Shown: positions 34,468 to 44,905, counted from the first letter of the stretch. The stretch: DNA of 64,000 bases from Ctenopharyngodon idella (GCF_019924925.1 NC_067223.1:19433343-19497342), one strand, 5' to 3'. The notes: generated from the sequence alone by a model not told the origin. Program-made: numbers and translations.

Positions 34468-35102
34468 CATTTAATGAGAGAGGTCATATTATGCTTTTTA
34501 ATGAGTTGCTTTTACTTTTGTAATTTTGGACAGTATAATAAATAGTTGGTGGCTTGTCTTTTTTAGGTTGGAAGACGAATGAATCAGGTTTCAGGGCCTC
34601 TGAAATGCATTATACATCACCCAGGCTTTGAACCGAACTGTTTGAATCCTTACACCCTGCAGAACATTTTGAACATTTACAAAGCTGATTATGGACCTTT
34701 GAGGCGTAAAACAGAAGAAGCGTAAGTTTTTTTTTTTTTTTTTTTTTTTATGGAATTTTGACATTATTGTCAATATAAATAAAATGTTAAATTTCATGAC
34801 ACCACTGCAACAAAGCAAATTAATGTTTTTCTTCAAAATATTTATTTGTAAAAAACAAAACACAAAGAACTGAAAATATGTACACCTTTTTGTATAGTTT
34901 TATCTACAACGTTAATAGTGTCTGCCACTCTCTTTACAGGCGGTACCGTTATCTTGCCCATCGAAGCTTTGTCAGCTGGTGCTGGGGCTATTTAGCACGG
35001 AATATTAGAGTTGTTCTCCCGTCCTGTGTTGTGCTCCGGATTCAGCAGGAGTTTCCTGATGCGGATGGACAGTTTGTTGGATTTCGACCGCCCCTTGACT
35101 GA
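28595..35102 (+). CDS. Free-standing P2X7-type ballast (cytoplasmic) domain protein
   Basis: Four exons, 28595-28713, 28839-28908, 34567-34721 and 34940-35102, are joined in frame to give 168 residues. Residues 1-39 are an acidic tail (P-E-S-D-P-E, D-E-Q-D-D). Then comes W40-C-R-C-x2-C and C57-C58, H80-H-P-G-F-E, K-A-D-Y-G-P-L-R, Y-R-Y-L-A-H-R-S-F-x2-W-C-W-G, V-V-L-P-S-C144, I-Q-Q-E-F-P and G-F-R-P-P-L-D at the end. This order of Cys/His and W/F motifs matches the C-terminal cytoplasmic ballast of P2X7 receptors, known to bind zinc and guanine nucleotide. No channel (transmembrane or ATP-binding) part is present, so it is likely a soluble protein of unknown role. All splice sites are canonical and no stop is seen. 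Intron 2 (5.7 kb) is packed with transposons. Related free-standing copies are multi-copy in fish (family knowledge). Confidence 0.8.
30037..30729 (+). mobile_element. Harbinger-type MITE carrying a MADF exon, copy 1
   Basis: The ends TGGTGCGTTCACACCAGACG and the mirrored GTCTGGTGTGAACACCCCA are flanked by TAA on both sides (30034-30036 and 30730-30732). The empty site is preserved in the sister repeat at ~29010-29035. Inside is a coding exon (30283-30412). Confidence 0.88.
30283..30412 (+). CDS. MADF/Myb-like first exon captured in MITE
   Basis: ATG-initiated, 43 codons plus one base, ending at a GTAAGT donor. The translation has C-G-H-P-E-L-Y-D, F-Y-R-N-R-N-K-R-D-L-A-W and V-x-E-E-V-G: the first half of a MADF (Adf-1-type, Myb/SANT) DNA-binding domain, usual in the second gene of Harbinger transposons. 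The rest of the gene is absent from the element, so it is probably not translated as a working protein. An equal-length intact copy is at 63304-63433. Confidence 0.65.
30791..30880. repeat. TA-rich microsatellite
   Basis: About 90 bp of TA repeats with occasional G interruptions, directly at the end of the foldback element. Confidence 0.9.
30907..32819. mobile_element. hAT-like element, TAGTGCTGTCAA termini
   Basis: The left end is TAGTGCTGTCAATGG; the right end reads TAGTACTGTCAAAAT in reverse complement. Flanks are TA-repeat, so the 8-bp duplication (ACATATAT against ATATATAT) is not decisive. The interior at ~31830-32560 carries several TTTCCATC and GGATGGAAA boxes, suggesting a second nested element. 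A minus-strand stretch reading H-Y-R-M-T-K-x-A-F-Q-M-L-C (~32190-32140) resembles a Harbinger nuclease N-terminus, too short to call. Confidence 0.55.
32843..34424 (-). mobile_element. Tc1/mariner element inserted in a TA microsatellite
   Basis: Long terminal inverted repeats (CAAACCTGATTCCAAAAAAG at left and its mirror at right) enclose a transposase on the minus strand. Both flanks are TA repeats (32820-32842 and 34425-34463), consistent with TA targeting. Confidence 0.9.
33063..34075 (-). pseudogene. Tc1-like transposase, frameshifted
   Basis: From ATG 34075 the frame gives M-G-R-G-S, a helix-turn-helix (Q-R-R-I-A-K-S-L-K-L-S) and a second DNA-binding part (V-R-K-G-Q-G-R-K). It is lost near 33640. 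The catalytic segments then appear in order in other frames: W-S-D-E-S-K-F, F-Q-H-D-N-A-R-P-H-T-A, and S-P-D-L-S-P-I-E-N-I-W, i.e. the full DD34E set. At least one frameshift and two stops separate them. It ends at a TAA at 33063. Confidence 0.85.
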
Positions 35103-35339
35103 ACGTGGTGGACAATAACTTCCTCCTTTGAAGGTTTTTTCAAACTAAGAGGACAGGAATGTGGGAATGGGGATTTCTTTTAGCTGTTCTTCAAAGACGA
35201 GCTTCATCGGGTCTTTTAGATAATCTGTAAAACATTGCATACAGAAGGAAATTGTTATATTCATTAAATTTAATATAACCTACCTCTTCAGAACATCTCA
35301 AATGTGTCACTGTGTAAAGTGTATTTGTAGATATATTTA

Positions 35340-35345
35340 AATAAA
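35340..35345 (+). terminator. Candidate polyadenylation signal of the P2X7-ballast gene
   Basis: AATAAA sits about 240 bases after the stop codon in an AT-rich tail. Confidence 0.4.
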
Positions 35346-35576
35346 ATATATTTTATAACATACCATATGAAGGGTCTGTGGCTTTGCAGTGCATTCACCC
35401 TTCTTTGACTTTGGGAAAATGACCTTGTCCTGCTGATGTTGTTGCCTGCTCATGGTCTGCATTTCCACTGTAATGCATGGCTGCAAGGTACAACCTACAG
35501 TAAATGAATAAGATAAAATATAAGTTATAACATGACATACTTGAAATTAAGTAGTCACTAATGCATATCTGAATTT

Positions 35577-35786
35577 AAAGGGGTGGTTGATTATGATTTA
35601 ACTTTTTTAACTTTAGTTAGTGTAATGTTGCTGTTAGATCATAAACAAAGTCTGCAAAGTTACGACGCTCAAAATTCAATGCAAAGGGAGATATTTTCTT
35701 TTAAAGGATATTTTCTTTTTTAAGGACTACAACAAACGGCTGGTAGGGACTACGAGTTTCTTTCCGGGTTAGTAACATCACTAACC
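35577..35786. repeat. Dispersed fish repeat fragment
   Basis: Starts AAAGGGGTGGTTGATTATG and contains AACAAACGGCTGGTAGGGAC and GTAACATCACTAACCC, which I recognise as parts of a common cyprinid DNA-element family. It abuts the Gypsy remnant. Confidence 0.5.
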
Positions 35787-37080
35787 CTAAAATTTAGATA
35801 AACCCTGCCTCCAGGAACACACAAAGTCTCGTGTTGAGAGCCACACCTTCTCGCCTGGTTGGTAGCGAGGGGTCGGTGTTCTACAGGTGTCAGCCTGCCT
35901 CTTGTGTCTCTGCACTTCCTGTTGGAGATGCACATGAGCTGAGTCCCATACTCTCTCGCTCTGCTGAAACCAGTGGTTGACAGCTGGAACCTCCGAGGGC
36001 TCACCCGACCAGAGGAATGGCAAAGGTTGGTAACCGAGGATACATTGGAATGGGGTGAGCCCTGTGGTGGATTGTCTTAGGGAGTTCTGGTCGTACTCCG
36101 CCCACGGAAGGAACTGGCTCCAGCTGTCCTGGCTCTGGTGGCAGTAAGATCTCAGGTACCTCACGATCTCCTGGATTTTCCGATGACAGATGACAGGCAG
36201 GTATGGAAACAAACTCACTCCACTGCAGTGTTTCACCGGTGTTCCAGTTGATACAAGGATGGTGTTGTGACATCCACGGGTGTCCCAGGATGATATCCGC
36301 GGTGGTTCCTTCCAGCACCATAAACGTGATCTCCTTGGTGTGCAGGCATCCAATGCGGAGCGTCAGTGTGGGAGAGAAGTGCCGGATGTGACCACGACCC
36401 AGCGGATTTCCTTGGATGGTGTGAATTCTCAAATCCTGGGAGCAGCGTTTCTTCCGGACATTTAATTTCTGGAGAAGTTGGGTGGAGATGAAGTTCCGCG
36501 TAGAACCCGGGTCAATGACGGCTTGTGCTGAAACACAAATTTGTGGAGTTAAGATATGTACGGTTGTTCTTGATAAAGGAGCTATTTAAGGTGGAAGTTG
36601 ACTAGTACTCAGGCAGGCGGTGATGACATGACCCTCTTCCCCACAGTACAGGCATAGATGGTTTAGAATTCTCCTCTGACGCTCCACATGTGTCAGGTGG
36701 TAGGAGTCCACCTACATGGGTTCAGGTGCTGGAAGGGTGACTGATGGGGCAGAGGATGCAAAGCGGGTTTAGGGAGAGAGCATGCTGTGGGACGTTGAGA
36801 AAGTCTTTTGAATGAAGTTCTCAAGTCCAATCGTATCATCATATATCACCATTAACTGGCGTTAAGACCTTGTCAGAATGTTGTGAGTAATGCAGTCTCA
36901 TTCCAGCCACTAGCGGCCACCAAGGTGCGAAACCGGAGAGCGTAGACACTGACTGAATTACTTGCTTGGCGTAGACTGAATAGCTGATCATGCACTGAAA
37001 GCTCCGAGGCGGTTTGCCCAAAGTGGCCGAAGAAGGCTGAGAGTGATGTTACTGGAGCATTGGACTGCCACAGAGGTTGA
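35787..37080 (-). pseudogene. Ty3/Gypsy retrotransposon remnant: gag, protease and integrase tail, polymerase deleted
   Basis: On the minus strand, in order: a gag-like region (~37070-36700); a zinc knuckle C-L-Y-C-G-E-E-G-H-V-I-T-A-C (~36655-36610); a retropepsin with active site I-D-P-G-S-T (family D-S/T-G) and I-I-L-G-H-P-W-M (~36530-36190). Then, with no reverse transcriptase or RNase H between, comes the integrase C-terminal half (A-E-Y-x-Q-N-S-L, then G-Y-Q-P, then P-R-Y-Q-P-G-E-K-V-W-L-S-T) down to 35787. The junction at ~36190 also changes frame. No LTRs were recognised. Confidence 0.75.
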
Positions 37081-37960
37081 GCCCACTGAAATGTTGTCTA
37101 ATTTTTTAGTCAGACCTGTAACAAAGTATTTATGCAGTATATGAATATTACAGACATTGTCATAAACCTATTACAATCAAAACTACATAGAGTATGTCAT
37201 TAGACCACACTGTATGTTATGAAATACACAAAGCTGAAAATTCACCTTTTTCAAAGCACCACACATCGTAGAACTGTAAGATGTTGCATTCTCTCAGAAA
37301 CTTCTGGATATGTGGATGCGGGAACTGTATCATTAACTGTATCATAACGGCGCATACGTCAGCCGAGCACTAATGACATGAATGACTGATTAAAGTTTTA
37401 GATAATAATGTTACATAATAACGTGAGTTGGCCAGTTAGCCAAAGACTTACATAATATAAAACACAACACTTCGTATTTTGAACACCCGGTAGAAAATAT
37501 ATACGTCAATAATTAATCATACTTACAATTGGTGATTCTGAGGAGAAAGCTGGTCCAAGTTAACTGGGTACTGACCCATCTTTCAACATAATGGGGCACT
37601 TTAATAATTGTAAAAATAGAATTGCTCATGTGTAATGGATTAGGGGTATAATAATAATAATATAAATCATACTTAAATTATATAAAATATTACCTATATA
37701 TTGTTTCTTATTTGTCTATAGCCATTAAAAAAAAGGTTTGATTTTTATTGACAAACCTTGTTTGTGGAATAATTATAGTTTTTGCTATGACACTTTAGAA
37801 AAATGCATCCAAACATCAATTTATAAATGTCTTATTACTGAAAAATTAGTTACCAATTCATGGTATAAATGTACCCAAACATGACTGTTTTGTGACTTCA
37901 CACATAAGAATCTCACATATAAGATGTGCTACAAACTCTTTCAGCACATTTCTCCAAGGA
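37081..37960. other. Gene-free stretch
   Basis: AT-rich sequence with no supported exon or terminal repeats. Confidence 0.4.
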
Positions 37961-37974
37961 TTCAAATACGAATA

Positions 37975-38520
37975 CCTTATTTATTTTTACTACTATGTGT
38001 GTGTTTTTGTATGTAAATTTCTATGCACTTGTAATTTTGGACAGCAACTTGTGAATGGGACTTTTATTTTGGTCTGAAGATAGGACATCATAAGTATGCA
38101 CCGCGACCCCACGTCTGTTGTGAATGATTCGGCTGAAGAAAGGTTTGTGTTTTTAAACATTTAACGTGTTTGATTCGATAAAAATCGTTCAGTTGATTTT
38201 TATAATTATTAGAGGCCATCTAAAATGAATTAATCTGTACTAAATGTACAATTGTATTGCTTTATCTAACATTAATGAACGTTATTTCTGTGAGTAAAGC
38301 CCATCCACAGGAGTAACAAAATGTTGCGTCTCATTTCAAGTCGTATATCGTGAATCAGTTTATCGTAAACACGAATTCGGTCACTGGATAAAGTTATGAT
38401 GGGACGAACGGAGCTTTTTGATACTCCGAGTCAAATATAAATCAAAATGATTCAGTGATTCGAAGAGCTCGATTCACCACACGCTGACGAGACATGCTGC
38501 TAAAAAGAGTTTAAATACAA
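37975..38520 (+). promoter_or_regulatory. Duplicated promoter / non-coding exon module, copy 2
   Basis: Same ordered blocks as copy 1 (25900-26420): GGGACTTTTATTTT, GGCTGAAGAAAG with a GTTTGT donor (exon end 38142), CGATAAAAATCGTTC, and GATTCGAAGAGCTCG. The CRE-like site is degenerate here (GGACATCA). It lies 0.3-0.8 kb upstream of the coding first exon at 38817. Confidence 0.6.
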
Positions 38521-38816
38521 TTAATTAACTTTTACAAACCAACATGCAAACGTATTCTTGAAAATGGAATCTGTTTAATATAATATACAAATCATTAAAT
38601 ACCAACTTTAAAGTCATAAAATATGAAAAACATATAATTTGTGTTCTTTTATTAATTTGTATTACTGGGGGTGGTAATCACTCTGATTGAGACGCACCCA
38701 GAGATTTAGTTTGGATTTATTTTTCTTTCCATTAATTATTCTTTTCTTGACCATAACAGTGTCCAAACACCCAGAAAAACTCCTGGTGAAGATCCACGTG
38801 ACACACTATTATAAAG

Positions 38817-41065
38817 ATGTCGTTTATTAAAGAGGAGAGTGAAGACTTGAAGATTGAAGAAGTATTCAGAGTGAAACAAGAAGATACTGAGGAACAAACA
38901 GGTTGGTTTCATTCTCAAAGCTGAACTCATTTGATCCTTATTAAAATGTCCATCTCTACAGAAATGAGTGATCTTTTTGAAGAATTACATATGAGTGTCC
39001 TAATTAAAGCATTTTTATTTGACATGGAGCAGATCACATGACCAGACAAATACTAATGCTGCCTTCATATGCTATTGGAAATTTGATTATTCCACTTCTG
39101 AAGTTGTGATTACGAGCTCATCGCATTCAAAACGGGAGGGTGTTCATGTGCAATTTTTACCTAGAAAACTCGTATTTACGATAATTCAGAGAGCAGCCTT
39201 CAAGCGAACATGAGAAGATCCCACTTCCACATTGAACATGTGTATAATGACATGAAGTCGCACATTAAATTAGGAAAAATAACACTGAAGTAGCATAAAC
39301 AAAATTATTTAATTTAAAACTTAATTATGCCACTCTATTAAAAATTTTTATTTATGCAAAATAAATGTTATCAGCGTACATAAACAAAAACAGTTCGGTA
39401 GAGCCTGCTTGATGTGCGAGAACAAACCTCATTGTTTCTCGCACGCCAAGCGAACTCGCTTGCGCTTCGGAAACTGGCAACAGGAAATGGCATGCTTTAA
39501 CACTGTAATTCACTCCCAGAAACACATTTCAATATGCCACGAAGTACCAAACATGCTAGAAACACGTTAAATCATGCAACACTTGGCTAAGTGCTAAAGT
39601 ATGCGAATAACGCCGCAAAACAGGAAGTTGTTGTAACTCAGGCATACAATGTCTGATCTGCTCCAAACTTTACAAGATTGATAATAGTCCTGTCCTGAAG
39701 ACATCTACATGTTGGCAGCAGGAAGTGTGGCACGTCGGAATGACTTATTTCCCACTCGCTTACATGCATGTCAGCCACTATTCACTGTTTTCCTAAGGCC
39801 AATGGGTAGCGGTCAGCCCGGGTGCGAGGGCCCTTTCATCGCTGCTTGCAGCTTTAATTAATTATTTTTTTGTTTAAAATTGTTGTTGTAGTTCTCAGGG
39901 TTTGACACATTATTTTATGTCTTACTGGTGTGTCAGTGGTATTTAAATAAATGTTTTTGTATTAAACCACATAGCTTGTCATTCATTTTAGTTAAGATAT
40001 ACTGCGGTTATACTGTAGTCAAACAATGTCTTTAAGGTCCCTATTGAAAGTCATGCCACAGTGTATTTTTCACATAGATCAGTCATTCTCAACCAAGTTA
40101 AAATTGGTGTTAACTTGTATTTGTCTCTGTTGACCTTAGACCTGATGCTGCTGAAAGAGGAGAGTCACGAACTGAATAAAATGGATCATTTCATAACTGG
40201 AGAAAAATCTTTTTGTTGTTCACAGACTGAAAAGAGTTCAGCACAAAAACTGGCTCAAAAGACAGAAACCCTTAATCGCCACATGGGGATTCACTCAAAA
40301 GGGGACAGTTTTTTATGTCATCAGTGTGGAATGAGTTTTCCAGACGTAAAGCTCCTTAAAATGCATGTAAGAATTCACTCTGGAGAGAAACCTTTCAAAT
40401 GCCAGCAGTGTAAAAAGAGTTTCCAATTAAATAAATACCTTAAGACTCACATGAAAATTCACACTGGTGACAAGCCTTTCACATGCTCTCAATGTGGAAA
40501 GAGTTTCTGTCATAAAGTAAGTCTCAAGACTCACATGATGCTTCACACTGGAGAGAAGCCTTTCACCTGCAAACTGTGTGGGAAGAGCTTCTCACAGCAA
40601 GGAAATCTTACATGTCACATGAGAATTCACAATGGAGAGAAGCGTTTCATGTGCTCTCAATGCAGTAAGAGTTTCAGTCATAAACTAAGCCTCAAGACTC
40701 ACATGAGAATTCACACTGGAGAGAAGCCTTACACCTGCACCCAATGTGGAAAGAATTTTACATATAAAGAATCCCTTGATATCCACTTAATAAGTCACAC
40801 TGGAGAGAGTCCTTATACCTGCAAACTGTGTGGGAAGAGCTTCTCACTAAAAGGAAATCTTAAGACTCACTTGAGAGTTCACACTGGAGAGAAGCCGTTT
40901 GCCTGCCCTCACTGTGGAAAGAGTTTCACACATAAAGGAAACCTTGAGGTTCACATGAGAATTCACACTGGAGAGAAGCCTTACACGTGTCTTCAGTGTG
41001 AAGAAAGTTTCACATATCATAGAGACCTGAAACGTCACATGCAAAATCATTCTGGAAAGAAATAG
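38817..41065 (+). CDS. FiNZ-type C2H2 zinc-finger protein, 9 fingers (gene C)
   Basis: Two coding exons, 38817-38901 and 40140-41065, join in phase 1 (ACA-G/AC) to give a complete 336-residue frame. Exon 1 is a single acidic unit: M-S-F-I-K-E-E-S-E-D, then I-E-E-V-F, then V-K-Q-E-D-T-E-E-Q-T. Exon 2 starts D-L-M-L-L-K-E-E-S-H and carries nine C2H2 fingers with TGEKP-like linkers, ending H-S-G-K-K-stop, the ancestral C-terminus that genes A and B have lost. The acidic N-terminal unit is the FiNZ type found in cyprinid zinc-finger genes. Such proteins are nuclear DNA-binding factors, with transposon repression proposed (inference here). A promoter module lies just upstream, and AATAAA at 41163. 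This is the best-preserved zinc-finger gene of the window. Confidence 0.92.
39380..39860. repeat. Dispersed repeat in gene C intron
   Basis: Contains GATCTGCTCCAAACTTTAC, then GGGTGCGAGGGCCC and TCATCGCTGCTTGCAGC, blocks that I recognise as a frequent cyprinid repeat end. The exact limits are not defined. Confidence 0.4.
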
Positions 41066-41162
41066 TGTTCATCACTGTGACTAAATATTTAGAAAAAGGA
41101 GCAATTTCTAAAATTATCTGCACATTCACTCTGGATGAAGAAAGTTTAATTGTGATCAGTGT

Positions 41163-41168
41163 AATAAA
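41163..41168 (+). terminator. Candidate polyadenylation signal of gene C
   Basis: AATAAA is found 98 bases after the stop codon. Confidence 0.5.
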
Positions 41169-41742
41169 ACACCTGAAAAATCATGTCTATGTGAGAACCT
41201 ATTTGTATATTTACTCGCATACATATAGCCATCCTAGGAGTATATATATAACCTCTGACCCGACGCAATGATGAACGTGGAAGCGCAGAGGAGAGAGTAA
41301 AACAAAACACCGGTCATGAATTAGAAGTATAAAACGAGATATTTTAAAGAGAAATGTCAAAGGATTTTGATATAAAAGAGGAGCTTAAGGTGACCAGCCC
41401 TGTTTGTTTGATCCATGAGAGGCGTCTAAGCTTACGCTAGCCATACATCGCGTCACGGGTTACTCATTTCGCGCAACTCAACTTGCGCAGTATGCGTACA
41501 GTCGTGCACTGGAAGCTAGTTATTTGAATTTATAAAGTTTTAACAGAAACGCATTACTTCGCTTCAGAAGGCCTTTATTAACCTGGAGCTTTATGGATTA
41601 CTTTTTTTTTTTTTAATGGATGGATGATTTTTTTTGTTTGTTTGTTTCAAAATGTGGCCCCCTATTCAGAACCATTATAAACCTAGGAAGAGCAAGCATA
41701 TTTTTTAAATATATCTCAGAAGATAGTCATATACAAATTATA

Positions 41743-42095
41743 GGATGATAAATTTCATTTTTGGGTGAACTATTTCTTTTAAAGGGTTGGTTCATCCAAA
41801 AGTGAAATTTCTGTCATTAATTCTGTCATGAGGGATTCGCTCTTATGTCGTTCCACACCCGTAAGACCTTTGTTCATCTTCGGAACACAAATTAAGATAT
41901 TTTTGATGAAATCCGAGGGTATCTGATCCACACATAGGCAGCAACATCATTGCACCTTTTGACGTCCAGAAAGGTAGTCAATGTGACTGCAGTGGTTCAA
42001 CCGTAGTGTCATGAAGCGACGAGAGCTTTTGTGCGCAAAAACAACAAAAATAAAGACTTTATTTAACAATATGAACCGTTGTCATATGTAGTGAA
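41743..42095. mobile_element. Two TTAA foldback MITE ends meeting at one TTAA
   Basis: TTTCATTTTTGGGTGAAC (a right end) runs into TTTTAAAGGG, then GGTTCATCC (a left end), so two element ends share one TTAA at 41779-41782. The right-hand element continues with ACCCGTAAGACC and CATCTTCGGAAC to about 42095 but lacks its second arm. Confidence 0.65.
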
Positions 42096-42211
42096 CTGAA
42101 CTTCTGTTAGGACAAATATTTGAGGGTCTCAGGAGTATACTTCCACATCCCTATGAAGCAGCTCCTCATTTCCTGGGACAAGCTCCATCACTCAACCCTT
42201 ATATGCATTAT

Positions 42212-42427
42212 ATTTCCCGCTGACGAGTTGATGTGTTTATTCAGAGGAAGTGTGCAGAAAGGAGACGAGCCGCCTGGCAGAAGCCCCTCTCATGACGCGA
42301 ATTCGCGTCTGTTGTGAAGTGAATTTCACGCGCGAATGAAGCGAGTAAACTCAAAATTTTCAAGCGTCCAACTACGCGCGAACAACACGATTTATTCGCC
42401 CAAGTCGCGTCTGGTGTGAACGCCCCA
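42212..42427 (+). mobile_element. 5'-truncated Harbinger/MADF MITE
   Basis: Matches only the 3' third of the element at 30037, from CCCGCTGACGAGTTG to the GAACGCCCCA end, followed by TTA. The MADF exon is absent. Confidence 0.75.
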
Positions 42428-42432
42428 TTAGA

Positions 42433-42973
42433 ATGATGGACATCATCGAGAATGCTTTTGGCATATTGGTATCGCAGTGGAGGGTCTTTGGTCGTCCACT
42501 TGATTGCAGCATCACGAACACTGTGCACATTGTGAAGGTCTGTGTGGCTTTGCACAATTTCTTAGCACACACATATGCTTCAAATCCATGGAACAACAGG
42601 TACATTGTAGTATTCTCTCAGATTAAACTTAAACTCAGAACAGATGGATAGTGACACAGTTTCTTCCATTAACTCACTTTTACTCCTCTTTTGCTTTAGG
42701 CACAGCATCAGAACAAGCCTACAACGCCATCTACTGTACACAGCATACATTCCCTCAAACTACACTGACAACACCAACACAAATGGAGACATAATTCCAG
42801 GGGAGTGCAGGCGAATTTTAGATGGCGACAACAGCCTTCATGATCCAAGTCACCTCTCTGCTGGTCGAACTGCCTTTCTAAAAGGGAAAAATCTGGCAAC
42901 ATTCTTCCAAACACTCCACGGCTCTCTTCCATGGCAGGACAGAGTAGTCAGAAGAGTACTGCTCGATGTTTAA
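42433..42973 (+). pseudogene. Harbinger (DDE_Tnp_4) transposase C-terminal fragment
   Basis: Two exons, 42433-42599 and 42700-42973, join in frame (N-N-R/H-S). Exon 1 has I-I-E-N-A-F-G-I-L, W-R-V-F-G-R-P and K-V-C-V-A-L-H-N-F-L, the last part of the nuclease fold around the catalytic Glu helix. Exon 2 has Y-I-P-S-N-Y, I-I-P-G-E-C-R-R-I and ends at a TAA. The N-terminal two thirds, with the catalytic Asps, are missing; a truncated MITE abuts the 5' side. It is the 3' remnant of a HARBI1-like transposase. Confidence 0.7.
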
Positions 42974-43002
42974 GGACATTAATTTGGATTTTCATTAATA
43001 AA

Positions 43003-43078
43003 ACCGAACGGCATGCAAACCACATTATACAACCAATCAGACCGAACGGCATGCAAACCACATTATACAACCAATCAG
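43003..43078. repeat. Two perfect 38-bp tandem units
   Basis: The 38-bp unit beginning ACCGAACGGCATGCAAACC occurs twice back to back without change, just after the transposase stop and around its likely AATAAA (42998). Confidence 0.9.
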
Positions 43079-44230
43079 ACCAAACTGTTTGTTCAGACCA
43101 TAGTAATAAAGAATTGCAAGATGTGGCCAGCTCAGTGCCTAAAGTATTAACTTTGTACTATCTTTTTAATTTTTGATCTTTTACATTTATTTTATTTTAA
43201 CATTTTACGTGATGTTTATTATGCAAATAAAGATTAGCCATCATTCTGTATATGTTGATACAAACAAGTTCTTTGTGGAAGTGTGCTTTTATTAGTGTTT
43301 CACTTAAAATGTTAAATGTGCACAATATCTTTAGTTATATAAAGTATGCAAATATATTTATACTCAAGCCAATATATTTACAATATAAAGCTTTCATTAA
43401 AAATACACTGATAATCTGCACAACACAAAGCCCTGGTTTATTTACAGTGTTGCCAAGCCTATGTCCAGATGTGCTTTTCAATCAATTTCTTGTTTACATG
43501 CTTACAAGGAGTTAAGGGATTGGATGATTTAGTTCATGTAAAAGAAGATGACATTTTGGAGTTTATATGACATATTCAATGCAGAAAACTTCTTAGTGCC
43601 TGGAAAAATCAAGGTAAAGATAAAGTTGATTAAATAAAACTCAAAGAGGACGTGATAGTGTAAACTGTGTTACATTGCATTGCAGTATAATTGATTACTT
43701 TTTCAAAACAGCATTGTGGTACTGTAACCTGTTGAGGTTCTCCCCTTGGTTCCCCCTGAATCCAACAGTACTCTTGGTTGACCTTCAACAAGCTCCTTAA
43801 GCAGTCTATCATCAACCAGTGTGTCACATTCATGGCCTGAAAATTTCCCTGGAACATAATGCCAGCAGGTATACAGAGTGTTGTTGAGAATGGCCAGAAA
43901 CCAAATGATTAGAATCCTTGCTGATGAAATGAGAAAACACGACACAAACCCTACCAGATCAGTGTCTTACTGTTACTCACCAAACAGTGACTTTTGCCGA
44001 CATGATGGATGACAGGCAGGTTGGGGGTGGATATGTATCTCTACTGTCACAGTTGAAAATATGAATCGAAAAAGTACACTAAGTGATCATTCTAGTGTCA
44101 TTACTTTGGATCATAGAATCCAAACAAAGTACCATTGACTCATATAGCTGTACAAGATGGCAGCCTGCTCTTCCACCTGGTGAAGTTATGACAGATTCAT
44201 GAAGGAATCTCTGGAGCAGAAAGGGGAGAC
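43079..44230. other. Gene-free stretch
   Basis: No exon with recognisable homology. A minus-strand open frame at 43703-43945 (S-S-A-R-I-L-I-I-W-F, then L-D-S-G-G-T-K-G-R) is unassigned and has no supporting splice structure. Confidence 0.35.
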
Positions 44231-44239
44231 ATTTGCAAA

Positions 44240-44745
44240 CTCATGGAGGGGTACTATTGCCTCCAGCGTCACATGATCAATGCAACCCCATCCTCTACAA
44301 TTACAGATTTAAGAACCAAATGGCCCTATCTCTTTGTCAATACAAGATCTTGACCAAAAATTGTGCATACAATGCAAGAGGTGAGCACTCTTTAAAGTTT
44401 TCTCCAGCACATCCCAAAGACTTTCATTTAAGGTCTGGACTCAAAGGTGTCAATTCATGTGTGAAAATGATTCTTCATGCTTCCTTCCAACCATTCTTTC
44501 ACAATTTGAGCCTGATGAATCTTGACATTGTCATTCTGGAATATGGCCATAATTTGTCTTCCTACATGGCTGTTTAAGAAATGAAAAGCTACACGCTCCA
44601 TCAGTTAGGGTTACAGAAACTGTTGCCAAACATTTAACATATGCTAGAAACATAATAATCACTGCAATGATCCAATCAAAGACTCTTAAATATTTGACTT
44701 TTTAAATTCAAACAGCGACTTTTTTGGCCGGGCAGTGTATATGGC
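44240..44745 (-). pseudogene. Tc1-like transposon 5' remnant
   Basis: The minus strand begins with the terminal repeat CACTGCCCGGCCAAAAAAG (at 44740). The catalytic-core piece N-D-N-V-K-I-H-Q-A-Q-I-V-K-E-W (~44540-44495) corresponds to the middle Asp region of Tc1 transposases. Most other domains are missing and stops are frequent. Confidence 0.6.
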
Positions 44746-44905
44746 CATTTGAACACCTCACTGACAAAAATGTGCTCAGACTTTTGGAATCATCTATTCA
44801 GGAGTGTGTACAACTTATTATTCAGTTTTAAATGCAAACTGCTCCAATGACGATGCTTGGAACATACTCTCCAGAGGTGAAAATGATGTGGCTGCCATGG
44901 TCCTA

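Noticed and set aside
43703..43945. Minus-strand open frame with S-S-A-R-I-L-I-I-W-F
   Set aside because: Short, without recognised domain or splice partners. Kept as unassigned only.
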